NCBI RefSeq assembly: GCF_019175385.1
Contig: NC_083338.1
Location: 87,565,777 to 87,629,776 of the forward strand
Direction: 5' to 3'
Origin: Lycium barbarum
Taxonomy: Eukaryota; Streptophyta; Magnoliopsida; Solanales; Solanaceae
DNA: 64,000 nucleotides
Of this stretch, positions 42,879-53,903 are shown piece after piece; the stretch's first letter is position 1; each line of letters begins with the position of its first letter. Below the pieces are notes generated by a model. It was not told the DNA's origin. It was given only the letters and a program-made list of their open reading frames with translations, and did not search any database. The position numbers and the translations under genes were made by a program.

Positions 42879-44732
42879 TTACCGAAGGCCTGCAATATCA
42901 GGTACACACAACCTGCCTCTGTATAACAAAGTACCGTCCGGTGAAAACTCGAACGGAGTCCTCTCCTTATCATAGGTTGTGTCCCTGTACTGAGCTAAGA
43001 CAGGATCTTCGTATTGACGCCGCTTAATATCGTCCCTGAGGGATGATTCAGAAACCCCTCGATCAGAAATCCGTGTATCTCCAGAATCGGCCAGACGAAC
43101 CCCGAGACTAGCCAACTGCTGAATATCACGGGCTATCTCTCTCCTGTCTGGCTGTAAATCGACCAAACTGTCCATAGACTTCCAACTGAGCGCATCGGCA
43201 ACAACATTAGCCTTACCCGGATGATACAGAATATCCACGTCATAATCTTTCAGAAGCTCCAGCCACCTCCGCTGTCGCAAATTAAGCTCTCTCTGCCTGA
43301 AAATATACTGGAGACTCTTATGATCAGTATAGATATCCACATGAACGCCATATAAATAGTGTCTCCATATCTTCAGAGCATGAATTACCGCTGCGAGCTC
43401 CAGATCGTGGGTAGGATAATTCTTCTCATGCTTCTTGAGCTGCCGGGAAGCATACGCTATAACTCTGCCATGCTGCATCAATACACAGCCCAACCCCATG
43501 TCAGAAGCGTCACAATAAATAACATACCCGTCCGGTCCCTCTGGAAGAGTCAGAACTGGGGCTGTAGTCAGCTTCTCCTTCAGCAACTGGAAGCTCCGTT
43601 CACAAGCGTCAGACCACAGGAACTTAGCTCCCTTCTGAGTCAGCCTTGTCAAAGGCGCTGAAATCGAAGCAAACTTCCCCACAAATCTCCTGTAATAGCC
43701 TGCTAACCCAAGGAAACTGCGTACCTCTGTGGGCGTCGTAGGTCTGGGCCAATTCTTCACGGCCTCAATCTTCTGTGTGTCCACCCGGACACCATCAGCT
43801 GCAATAACATGCCCCAAGAAAGCCACTGAAGACAGCCAGAATTCACACATAGAAAATTTCGCATATAATTTCTGATGCCGGAGTACCCCTAATACCGATC
43901 TCAGATGATCTGCGTGCTCCGCCTCAGACCGAGAATAAACCAGGATATCATCAATGAATACAATTACAAACATATCCAAGAATGGCCTGAATACCCGGTT
44001 CATCAAATCCATGAATACTGCGGGGGCATTAGTAAGCCCAAAAGACATAACCCTGAACTCGTAATGCCCATATCGGGTCCGGAAAGCTGTCTTAGGGATA
44101 TCGGCCTCTCGTACTCGCACCTGGTGGTAACCGGATCGAAGATCTATCTTCGAAAAACACTTAGCGCCCTGCAGCTGATCAAACAAATCATCAATCCTGG
44201 GGAGGGGGTATTTATTCTTTATAGTTACCTTATTCAGCTGCCGATAATCAATACACATACGCAGCGACCCGTCCTTCTTACGCACAAATAATACCGGGGC
44301 TCCCCAAGGCGAAGTACTAGGTCTGATGAAGCCCTTATCCAACAAATCTTTCAGCTGCTCCTTCAACTCCTTTAATTCTGCAGGCGCCATTCTATACGGA
44401 GGAATAGAGATAGGCTGAGTGTCTGGGAGTAAATCAATAGAGAAATCTATCTCCCGCTCTGGAGGAAGACCTGGAAGCTCGTCGGGGAAAACATCTGGAA
44501 ACTCATTAATCACGGGGACTGACTGAAGTGTCGGCGTCTCGGCGTCCAAGTCTTGCACCCGAACCAGATGATAGATATAACCCTTTCTGATCATTTTCTT
44601 TGCCTTAAGGTATGAAATAAACTTACCTTTCGGCGATGCTGTATTTCCAGCCCAATCTAAAACTGGCTCCCCGGGAAACTGGAAGCGAACCACCTTATTC
44701 TGGCAGTCAACATTAGCATAACAGGAAGCTAG
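42879..44732 (-). pseudogene. Chromovirus reverse transcriptase and RNase H
   Basis: It follows gag-protease in the same frame after a TAG at 44733-44735. The RT shows [23 protein letters not shown] and a FIDDILVYS active site. The RNase H shows [27 protein letters not shown] and [10 protein letters not shown]. The stretch ends DIAGLR at a TAA, after which the integrase continues in frame. The domains look intact, so only two nonsense codons separate this from an open gag-pol frame. Confidence 0.94.
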
Positions 44733-46472
44733 CTAGTCCATACCCATAATAACATCAAATTCAGTCATATCTAACTCTACCAGATCTGCCTTAGTATCAC
44801 GGCCACATACAATCACAGAACAGTCTTTATAAACCTGTTTCGCTACAATAAAGTCCCCTATCGGTGTGGCTACCTCAAATGGCTCTATAGGTTCAGACAT
44901 AATACCAATTTTACCGGCAACAAGAGGTGAAATATATGATAAAGTTGAACCTGGATCAATTAATGCATACACAGACCGAGAGAAGACCAATAAAGTACCT
45001 GTAACGACATTAGGAGATGCCTCCTGATCCTGGCGGCTGGCCAAAGCATAAATGCGGTTCGAAGGACCGCTAATACCAGAAGCTCCACCACGGCCTCTGC
45101 CGCGACCTGCTGGTGCTGGAAAACCCTGCCCCGTAGGGCGCATAGCCACTGACGACGATGAAGACCCAGCGGCTGATCCGGTAGGCTGCGCTGCACCACC
45201 CGAACTACCCTTATACGGGCAATCTCTCACAGAATGGCCCTGACGGCCACAAGAAAAGCATGCACCAGTGGCTCTGTAGCACTCTCCCGTATGGTATCTG
45301 CCGCAAAAAGAACACTGAACCCTGGGTGGCCTCATCTGACCAGAACCCCTATCTGTCCGCGAACCTGAAGCCCTGGAGCTCTGGCCTGCTCCTGAATACC
45401 CTGGGCTATCGAATCTGCGACCTGCAGGCTGGGGAGGCGCGCTCTGCGCCGGCTGAGATGAAAATCTGCTAGGCTGCTGCGGCTGTTGGGGCTGTCTGCC
45501 CCGAAAGTCTCCAGATGACCTGGCCGTCTTGGGCTGTCTCCGATCCTGGCCCCTGTCAGGCTGGTGTCCTCCTCTGCCCCGATCCTCCATACCCTGGGCA
45601 TGGGCCTGGATACGGGCAATGTCCATACCGGGCTGAGCAGCCAACACTAAGCAGCTATCAACAAAATACCGATCCAGCCCCATAATATATCTGTGCATCC
45701 GGTCCGCCATAATAGCCACCACAGTAGGTGCATATCGGGCCAAGGAATCAAACTCCAAACTGTAGTCCCGGATACTGCGGCCCTTCTGCCTCAATAATAA
45801 GAATCTATCAGATCTGGCTCGTCGCAACTCTGGGGGCAGAAAATGTCCAAGAAATGCCTGAGAAAAATCGCCCCAAGCTGCTGGAGGAGCGCCGTCCCCC
45901 CTGGATAGCCCCCATGACTCGTACCAGTTTGCCGCCACATCATATAACCGGTACGAAGCTAACGCGACTGACTCTGTCTCGGAAGCATTAATCAAATCTA
46001 GAGTGTGTCGCATCTTCCTAATAAACTCCTCAGGATCCTCCTCGGGCTTTGTCCCGAAGAACTCTGGAGGGTTACAAGTCAAAAACTCACGGGCTCTCGA
46101 ACTATCACGCCTGACTGCCCGGTCACCTCCCAGTCCATGCCCCTGAACCTGCCCTGCCACAAGTCTCATCAGCAACTGGACTGCCTCCCTCATAGACTGA
46201 TCCTCAGTGCCTGGCCGTGGAGCTGGAGGCTCAGGTACTGGAACTGCGGGAGCTGGCAGTGGAGCCGTCCCCCGATCTGCAGCTACGGCTGCCCCAATCT
46301 CCTCCACGAGTGGCGGTGTAGAAGAACCCTCTGTCTGGGGCAAAGTCTCCGGAGCAATATATACCTGGGCCCTGGTAGTCCTCTGGACCCGGCTAGTCTC
46401 TCCTACGGCAACTGACTTGGCCTTTTGGGCCGCTGTCGCTTTTTTTGGAGGCATATCTGCAAATATAGCCAC
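44733..46472 (-). pseudogene. Chromovirus gag-protease (complete unit)
   Basis: 579 residues. The capsid-like region has FIRKMRHTLDLINASETESV and SLEFDSLARYAPTVV. The nucleocapsid zinc knuckle is intact (CFSCGRQGHSVRDC). A Ser/Gly-rich linker leads to a pepsin-like protease with DPGST at its active site (YALIDPGSTLSYISP). The frame ends FDVIMGMD at TAG followed by CTAGCT. Related proteins read a Trp there, so TGG to TAG is the likely change. Both units carry it. Confidence 0.95.
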
Positions 46473-46657
46473 TCGTTAGGAAGGGGTCATCCTGATAACA
46501 CAGCTCTATCGCACGATCTAAGACAGAAAGAAGGGTAGTATCCTAAATGCCCTGTAGCCTCCTGTTTATAGGCGTGGTGCACAACACACCGATAAACAAG
46601 ACTCTAAAAGACACGGTCTGTGGACATTCCGAGGACGAACTGCTCTGATACCACTTT

Positions 46658-49600
46658 TGTCACGACCCAACCCCGTGGGCCGCGACCAGTGCCCTAGCTG
46701 GGCACCTATACGTACCCGATACCCAAATTAGCATATTATCAGAATAATAATATAATAATAACATTAGTGGATGCTACAGAATTTAGCCGAAGAGCAGACT
46801 TGGCACACAGAAGCCGATAAGGCTATCATAAAACAAAACATCCCAAACATATGTACAGAACCCACACAGATGTATCCACAGACCTCTACAGAACATATCA
46901 TAATCATAAGACGGGACAGGGCCCCGTCATACCCTGAACAAAGTACATATCCAGATAGCAGTGACAGACTGTACCAAAAGATGGGCTCTGTAGAAGAGAG
47001 CGCCCCAAATAGCAGAAATAAGATCCTAAACGTGTGGATCAGCGAACCTGTCGTCAGTACCTGCGCGGCATGAAAACGCAGCCCCCGAAGAAAGGGGGTC
47101 AGTACGAAATATGTACTGAATATGTAAAGCGGAATCACAGAAGTCAAATCATAATGGTTACAGAAAATGAGTACAGAATCCAGAGTGTCAAATGCATATT
47201 TCCAAAACAGACAGAATGCGTACAGAAACATATGTCATATCATATCATATCCGGTCCCTGACACGGGACTCGGCAGACAGAATGTGGCCACCCTCCCGAC
47301 GCTGGTGCCACTATACAGAGGAATCAGAAAAAGGGGCGTGGCCCCGTATCATATAATGTCATATCAAAATGGCCATACAGATCAGATCAGAATAGGCGGA
47401 CATGGCACATCATACTCCACAGACCCATGTACGCGTATACCTGCCCCCTCACATCGGGACGCGGCGAACAATGCAGAGAATTACGCTTGACAACATATCC
47501 TGGCCCGGGCTCAGTGTGGGAAACATTGGGACATCCACGAATGGAGTAGTGAGAGACTAATGCAATTTAAAAATATAATAAATGTTTTCAAAGACTCGAT
47601 GAAGCGTATCAAAGACAAACAAATCCAATGGGGTCGGACGGAATCATAATAAATGTATTTCGGATATCATAATAAATTACAGAAGTATAACTTTCCCGAA
47701 GTCATTCCGAGTGTCAAAATAATTTATAATATTTAACAGAATATTTAAAATAATATTCGTTAAGCGATTAGTAGGGTAATTAAAACATTTCTTTCAAAAA
47801 TCGCTTTAAAAGAAAGCTTTAACACATTAGGGGCAAAACCGTAAATAGCGGGCCCGCCTTGGGACAAACAAGGCGGCGGGCTCAAATTGTGCCCTCTAAG
47901 CATATAGTATCACCTAAAAAGGTTATACAAACATTCTATGACTTTCTGAATAATTTAGAGCAAAATTGCATAATTTCAGAAAAAGCGTGTCAAAATGGTT
48001 CAATTCTACTGAAGGAAAAACTGAAATTTTGTCTTGCGGATTCCGAGGGCCAAGAGGTCCTTCGAGGCCCGGATCCGACCCTAACACACTAGGGGCATGC
48101 CAAGGGAAGAATTGGGGTTGCTTTACATACCTTTCGCGCTCCTTAAGCCTTTCCAAACTCACTTCCCGTTTCGTCGAAAAACTGCAATTGGTCAAGTTTA
48201 CCAATTGTGAATTATTAATGCCATTATTTCAACTTTAAGCATATTTGGCTACCGAAATTTCGGCAGCACTTCCCCTATACATATGACACCCCGAGAATTC
48301 AACTCGGCTATAAATCATCAACAACAACCCAAACGACAACAACAATATCAACAATGAACATTAAAAACACAAATATCCTTCAACTAGTCATTTTTCTCAC
48401 AAGTTGACATAATCTTCAATTCAACCCAACTTTCAACTAAGATCAATAATTTCATATTCAACAACCATCATGATCATCACCATATAGTTCTAGAAACATT
48501 TCATATCGTTTTCCTTAAGATATACACTCGATATACATGATATACAATCTTCCGCCAAAATCATAACTTATGCAAAACATCAAATCTTTGGCATACAACT
48601 TCATAACAAGTTTCCAACTTCCAAATTCATCAATGGTCATCACAACTAACAACCAAACAACTTCATTTCCTTAATGTCGGAAAAACCATACTAAAACGAC
48701 ATAAGTTTCTACATTCCAATTCAATACAAACTTATATCATTCTAACTTCATTTACATATCAAGCATTACAACAACACTCCAATACTCTAAACAAACTTAA
48801 TCCATTTCATTCCCAAGTCAAATATACCACACGGCCATATGCTATGTTTCTCCATTCAATCAAATTTATTCCACTTTCATTCTCAACATAAATTCCATCA
48901 CATTCACAACTAGAATACAACATGAATTCTATACATTTTTGGCTATACAATATACAAATACACATGGCTACACATATATACCACACACCCACTTTGCAAA
49001 CTTCCATTTCTCCATACAATCAACACATTTCTATATACTACAACCCAAACAAAACTCCATAACACAAGAATAAAGGATAAATTCTTACCTTTTCCTCTAG
49101 TCTTCTTTACTTGAATTTGTGATCACTTTGGTGAACCAAGGCCTCCTTTCTCCAAACCAACTACACCAAGTTGAAGAGGGGACTCAACTTAGTAAGGAAA
49201 GCACAAAATATAAATTTTTAACACAAGAGTTTTGGTGGTGAATTTTCCACACCAAACCCGAAATGCCTTCTTTTTTTTGCTCTTGTTTTGCTTTTCTTTC
49301 TCTTCTAAGTCTCTTGAACCTTCTAAGGGATAGTGATCCCTTTATAATTAATTAGCACATGGAAATATTCATTAAAGCCATGGGTTGGGCCTCACTTGGC
49401 CGGCCACCCCTTAAACATTGGGCCTAAATTTTTATTTTATTTTTTTGGGCCAACTCGGTTGGTCCCGAGTTGGGCCTAGCCCACTGACCTTTCGACCTTA
49501 AAACGTTCATAACTCCTTGTACCGACGTCACCTGGGAACCCACGACCTATGGATGGAAAGCTAATTCAATTATCTACAACTTCTATTTCAAGGTATTTTC

Positions 49601-49837
49601 GAAATTCCAAACTTACAATACAGTTTTTGCCCCCCAAAGTCAGGTCACCCGAGAACGTTTTCTTAAAAATATTCGTTTGGAGGGTTTCCACTTTGATTTG
49701 GTCCAAAGGTACTTCATGAGTTGTGTTTAACTTTACATATGTGATTCATATGACTTTTCAGATGTTCCAAAAAAAATCTCGGTTTGTGGGCCCCACCCCA
49801 GCAGATGCTCCGAGGTTCAAAAATACGGGATATAACA
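46658..49837 (-). repeat. Chromovirus LTR B
   Basis: A 3180-bp 5' LTR of the complete element, essentially identical to LTR A. The palindrome is at 48252-48263, the donor-like motif at 48120-48130 and the hairpin cluster at ~47068-47118. The sequence right of 49837 is the polypurine tract of the second unit, not host DNA, so the LTR is shared by two units. Confidence 0.94.
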
Positions 49838-49960
49838 TCCTCTCCCCCTTTAGAACATTCGTCCTCGAATGTTAAATTAATCTCATAGGGTTTGAAAATA
49901 CTTTGGGGGAGTTCATGTTTACAGACATCACATATGACACACGATTGATATTGGAATAAA

Positions 49961-51250
49961 TTAAAGCAGGGATTTAAGGTTACTTGTGGGTATAGAGAAC
50001 AAATGAGGATATTTCTCCTTCATTTCCTCTTCGGCCTCCCATGTCATTTTCTCCCTATTATCGTTCCGCCACAGTACCTTAACAGAGGCTACATCTTTAT
50101 TCCGAAGCCTCCTTACCTGACGATCCAAAATAGATACGGGCTGCTCCTCGTACGATAGTTGCTCCGTCACCTGAATATCATCAGCAGGAAATATTCTAGA
50201 AGGGTCACCGACGCATTTACGAAGCATAGAGACATGAAATACCGGATGTACCGCTTCCAAATCAGATGGCAAATCTAGCTCATAGGCGACATTTCCAGTT
50301 TTTCGAACAATCTGATAAGGCCCAATATAACGCGGACTGAGCTTACCCTTTCTGCCGAACCGCATCACGCCTTTCATAGGCGATACCTTCAGGAATACCC
50401 AATCGCCTACCTGAAACTCCAACGGTCGACGCCGTTTATCCGCGTATGACTTCTGTCGACTCTGGGCTGCCAACAGTCGCTCCCGAATAAGTTTTACCTT
50501 GTCCACGGCCTGCTGGACCATATCTGGGCCAATCAACTCTGACTCGCCAATATCTAACCAGCCAATCGGCGATCTGCATTTCCTGCCATATAGAGCCTCG
50601 TACGGAGCCATCTGGATGCTGGAATGGTAACTGTTATTATATGCAAACTCAATCAATGGCAAGTGATCATCCCAGCTGCCTCTGAAATCAATAACGCAGG
50701 CCCGCAACATATCCCCCAGCGTCTGTATAGTGCGCTCGGCCTGTCCGTCGCTCTGAGGATGAAAGGCTGTGCTCAGACTCACCTGAGTCCCTAGACCCTC
50801 CTGAAACGACCTCCAGAAACGCGCCGTAAACTGGGCGCCTCTGTCAGAAATAATAGATATAGGAACTCCGTGAAGCTTCACAATCTCTCTAATATAGAGC
50901 CTGGCATAATCCTCGGCGGAATAAGTAGTCCTGACGGGAAGAAAATGGGCTGATTTCGTCAGCCTATCAACAACGACCCAGATGGAATCATACTTCCGTG
51001 GAGTGCGAGGCAAACCTGTAATGAAGTCCATATTAATAACCTCCCACTTCCAAGTCGGGATTTCCATCTCCTGCAACAGTCCACCCGGCTTCTGATGCTC
51101 AATCTTGACCTGCTGACAATTAGGGCACTGGGCGACGAACTCTGCAATATCCCGCTTCATGCCGTCCCACCAGTATAAGCATCGTAGATCATGGTACATC
51201 TTCGTAGACCCAGGATGGACCGAATAGCGAGCATAATGTGCCTCGCTCAT
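49961..51250 (-). pseudogene. Chromovirus integrase, second unit
   Basis: A residue-for-residue copy of the integrase at 41583-42872, offset by 8378 bp, with the same TAA separating it from the RT-RNase H part. Confidence 0.93.
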
Positions 51251-51256
51251 AACTTG

Positions 51257-52606
51257 TTACCGAAGGCCTGCAATATCAGGTACACACAACCTGCCTCTGT
51301 ATAACAAAGTACCGTCCGGTGAAAACTCGAACGGAGTCCTCTCCTTATCATAGGTTGTGTCCCTGTACTGAGCTAAGACAGGATCTTCGTATTGACGCCG
51401 CTTAATATCGTCCCTGAGGGATGATTCAGAAACCCCTCGATCAGAAATCCGTGTATCTCCAGAATCGGCCAGACGAACCCCGAGACTAGCCAACTGCTGA
51501 ATATCACGGGCTATCTCTCTCCTGTCTGGCTGTAAATCGACCAAACTGTCCATAGACTTCCAACTGAGCGCATCGGCAACAACATTAGCCTTACCCGGAT
51601 GATACAGAATATCCACGTCATAATCTTTCAGAAGCTCCAGCCACCTCCGCTGTCGCAAATTAAGCTCTCTCTGCCTGAAAATATACTGGAGACTCTTATG
51701 ATCAGTATAGATATCCACATGAACGCCATATAAATAGTGTCTCCATATCTTCAGAGCATGAATTACCGCTGCGAGCTCCAGATCGTGGGTAGGATAATTC
51801 TTCTCATGCTTCTTGAGCTGCCGGGAAGCATACGCTATAACTCTGCCATGCTGCATCAATACACAGCCCAACCCCATGTCAGAAGCGTCACAATAAATAA
51901 CATACCCGTCCGGTCCCTCTGGAAGAGTCAGAACTGGGGCTGTAGTCAGCTTCTCCTTCAGCAACTGGAAGCTCCGTTCACAAGCGTCAGACCACAGGAA
52001 CTTAGCTCCCTTCTGAGTCAGCCTTGTCAAAGGCGCTGAAATCGAAGCAAACTTCCCCACAAATCTCCTGTAATAGCCTGCTAACCCAAGGAAACTGCGT
52101 ACCTCTGTGGGCGTCGTAGGTCTGGGCCAATTCTTCACGGCCTCAATCTTCTGTGTGTCCACCCGGACACCATCAGCTGCAATAACATGCCCCAAGAAAG
52201 CCACTGAAGACAGCCAGAATTCACACATAGAAAATTTCGCATATAATTTCTGATGCCGGAGTACCCCTAATACCGATCTCAGATGATCTGCGTGCTCCGC
52301 CTCAGACCGAGAATAAACCAGGATATCATCAATGAATACAATTACAAACATATCCAAGAATGGCCTGAATACCCGGTTCATCAAATCCATGAATACTGAG
52401 GGGGCATTAGTAAGCCCAAAAGACATAACCCTGAACTCGTAATGCCAATATCGGGTCCGGAAAGCTGTCTTAGGGATATCGGCCTCTCGTACTCGCACCT
52501 GGTGGTAACCGGATCGAAGATCTATCTTCGAAAAACACTTAGCGCCCTGCAGCTGATCAAACAAATCATCAATCCTGGGGAGGGGGTATTTATTCTTTAT
52601 AGTTAC
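51257..52606 (-). pseudogene. Chromovirus RT-RNase H, 5'-truncated second unit
   Basis: A copy of the pol stretch at 42879-44228, cut at 52606 just upstream of [15 protein letters not shown]. The apparent N-terminus encoded right of 52606 is flanking DNA. Two base differences from the other unit (52399 and 52447) change RTRYG to RTRYW and APA to APS. Confidence 0.92.
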
Positions 52607-53387
52607 AAAACATCTAAATTTAACTACAAAACGTCTATATTTCACTACAAACACACAACCATCACAAATCTCACTCACAACTTAAACAAAATACACCAAA
52701 CGCTATCAAACAAGTGCTGAATTTGCTGCTGCAACAGGTAACCTCAGTTGTTGGAAAACATCAACAAAATTGCAAGCCTTTTTTTTTTTCGAAACAACAA
52801 GGAGAAGAAGAACAAAACCAGCACCAAAAACCATAATTTCACAACCACAACCACTATTTACAAACTCACAAACCCTACCAAGTGCAACAAATACACGAAA
52901 CTACAACAAAACAAACAACATTCAAGAAAAACCCATGCTCTTCTTCATCTTCTCTAACCAAAATCATCATTTTCACACTCTGATTTTAAAACCCTAACTT
53001 TTGAACCAAGTGAAGAAAAAAAAGTTTACCTGAGAATGAATAGAGAAGCAACAACAATGGAGAGAGAGAGAGAGAGAAATGAGCAGCAGCAGCAGCAATG
53101 GAGAGAGAGGAACGAGCAGCAACAATGGTGGTCGCCGGTCGCCTGTTTTTTGCAGCAGTAACGGAGAGAGACAGAGACGAGGGAACTGGGAACTGCTTTT
53201 TTTTTTTTTTGACCAGCCAAGTTTGACCTTGGCTGGTCAAACTTTTCACCATTTCTAATTATGAGACTTTTTTGTCACCATAAGTTAAATCTTCCAAGAA
53301 ACCCGAATCCGGTACTCTAAAGACCACTATGGAGTTTTCACGCTCTTTAAGAAATAATAAATCTCACGTGGGTATATGTCATAGTAC
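52607..53387 (-). other. Right flank of the chromovirus block, MULE-terminus-like
   Basis: Non-coding DNA with (GA)n at about 53060-53078 and (CAG)n after it. It contains TGCTGCTGCAACAGGTAAC and CAGTTGTTGG motifs (~52720) resembling the minisatellite left of the MULE gene. CAACAATGGTGG at 53120-53131 is the inverse of CCACCATTGTTG at 32960-32971. It may be the opposite end of the same MULE. A perfect inverted pair GACCAGCCAAG/CTTGGCTGGTC (53211-53240) lies at the outer edge. The assignment is tentative. Confidence 0.4.
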
Positions 53388-53615
53388 TGAACATTTATTC
53401 TCTTCTCATATATACACATATGCACTTCAATTTTAATTCTTCGACACATATTTATTTCCTCCGTACACTTTTACTTGTTCACTTTTGACTTTTCACGTTC
53501 TTGCTGAATATTTATTCTCTTCTCATGTATACATGGATGTAGTTTAATTTTAATTCTCCGACACATTTATTTCCTCCATGCACTTTTACTTGTTCACTTT
53601 TGACTTTTCACGTTA
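53388..53615. repeat. ~117-bp tandem duplication
   Basis: Two diverged units starting TGAACATTTATTCTCTTCTC (53388) and TGAATATTTATTCTCTTCTC (53505). Each ends in CACTTTTGACTTTTCACGTT. The units are non-coding. Confidence 0.88.
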
Positions 53616-53903
53616 TAGACTAATACAACATCACCAACTTGTACCAAAAGCTTTACAAATTGTACACACAACGAATGCTTGTACCATAAGCTATATATTG
53701 CACCTCAGACATTCCATGTCGTTGTGCTGTGGATGGACTAACGTGAGTCTAGAATGTATATCAAGTCCCTACAAGTGGGAAAGGATACTTAATAATTCTA
53801 ATTAAGATTCCAAAGACCTTTGAGGCAAAAGAAGAAAGCTTGTCGGAGAAAGTTAAGGTAGAGTCTTGTTTGGGTGAATTTCACATCATTTGAGTTAAGC
53901 CTT
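53616..53903. other. Sequence left of solo LTR X
   Basis: Non-coding DNA. Its right part, joined to 56452-56701 once the solo LTR is removed, looks like a fragment of another plus-oriented LTR, but I cannot define its ends. Confidence 0.4.

Larger units (their letters stand above)
36133..52606 (-). mobile_element. Tandem chromovirus (Tekay/Del) block: 1.97 copies of an 8378-bp unit
   Basis: Minus-strand order from the right is partial pol (52606-49838), LTR B (49837-46658), complete internal region (46657-41460), LTR A (41459-38280) and gag-protease plus the start of pol (38279-36133). Every feature recurs at a spacing of exactly 8378 bp. The block begins at a position equivalent to 44511 and ends at one equivalent to 44228, so only ~282 bp of pol is missing from two full units. 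Only three differences between units were noticed. One complete element with two LTRs (38280-49837, 11.56 kb) can be delimited, but no target duplications exist because its flanks are element sequence. Confidence 0.95.

Noticed and set aside
38275..49842. Target-site duplications around the complete chromovirus element
   Set aside because: The flanks of LTRs A and B are the PBS spacer and the polypurine tract of neighbouring units, so no host duplication exists to find.
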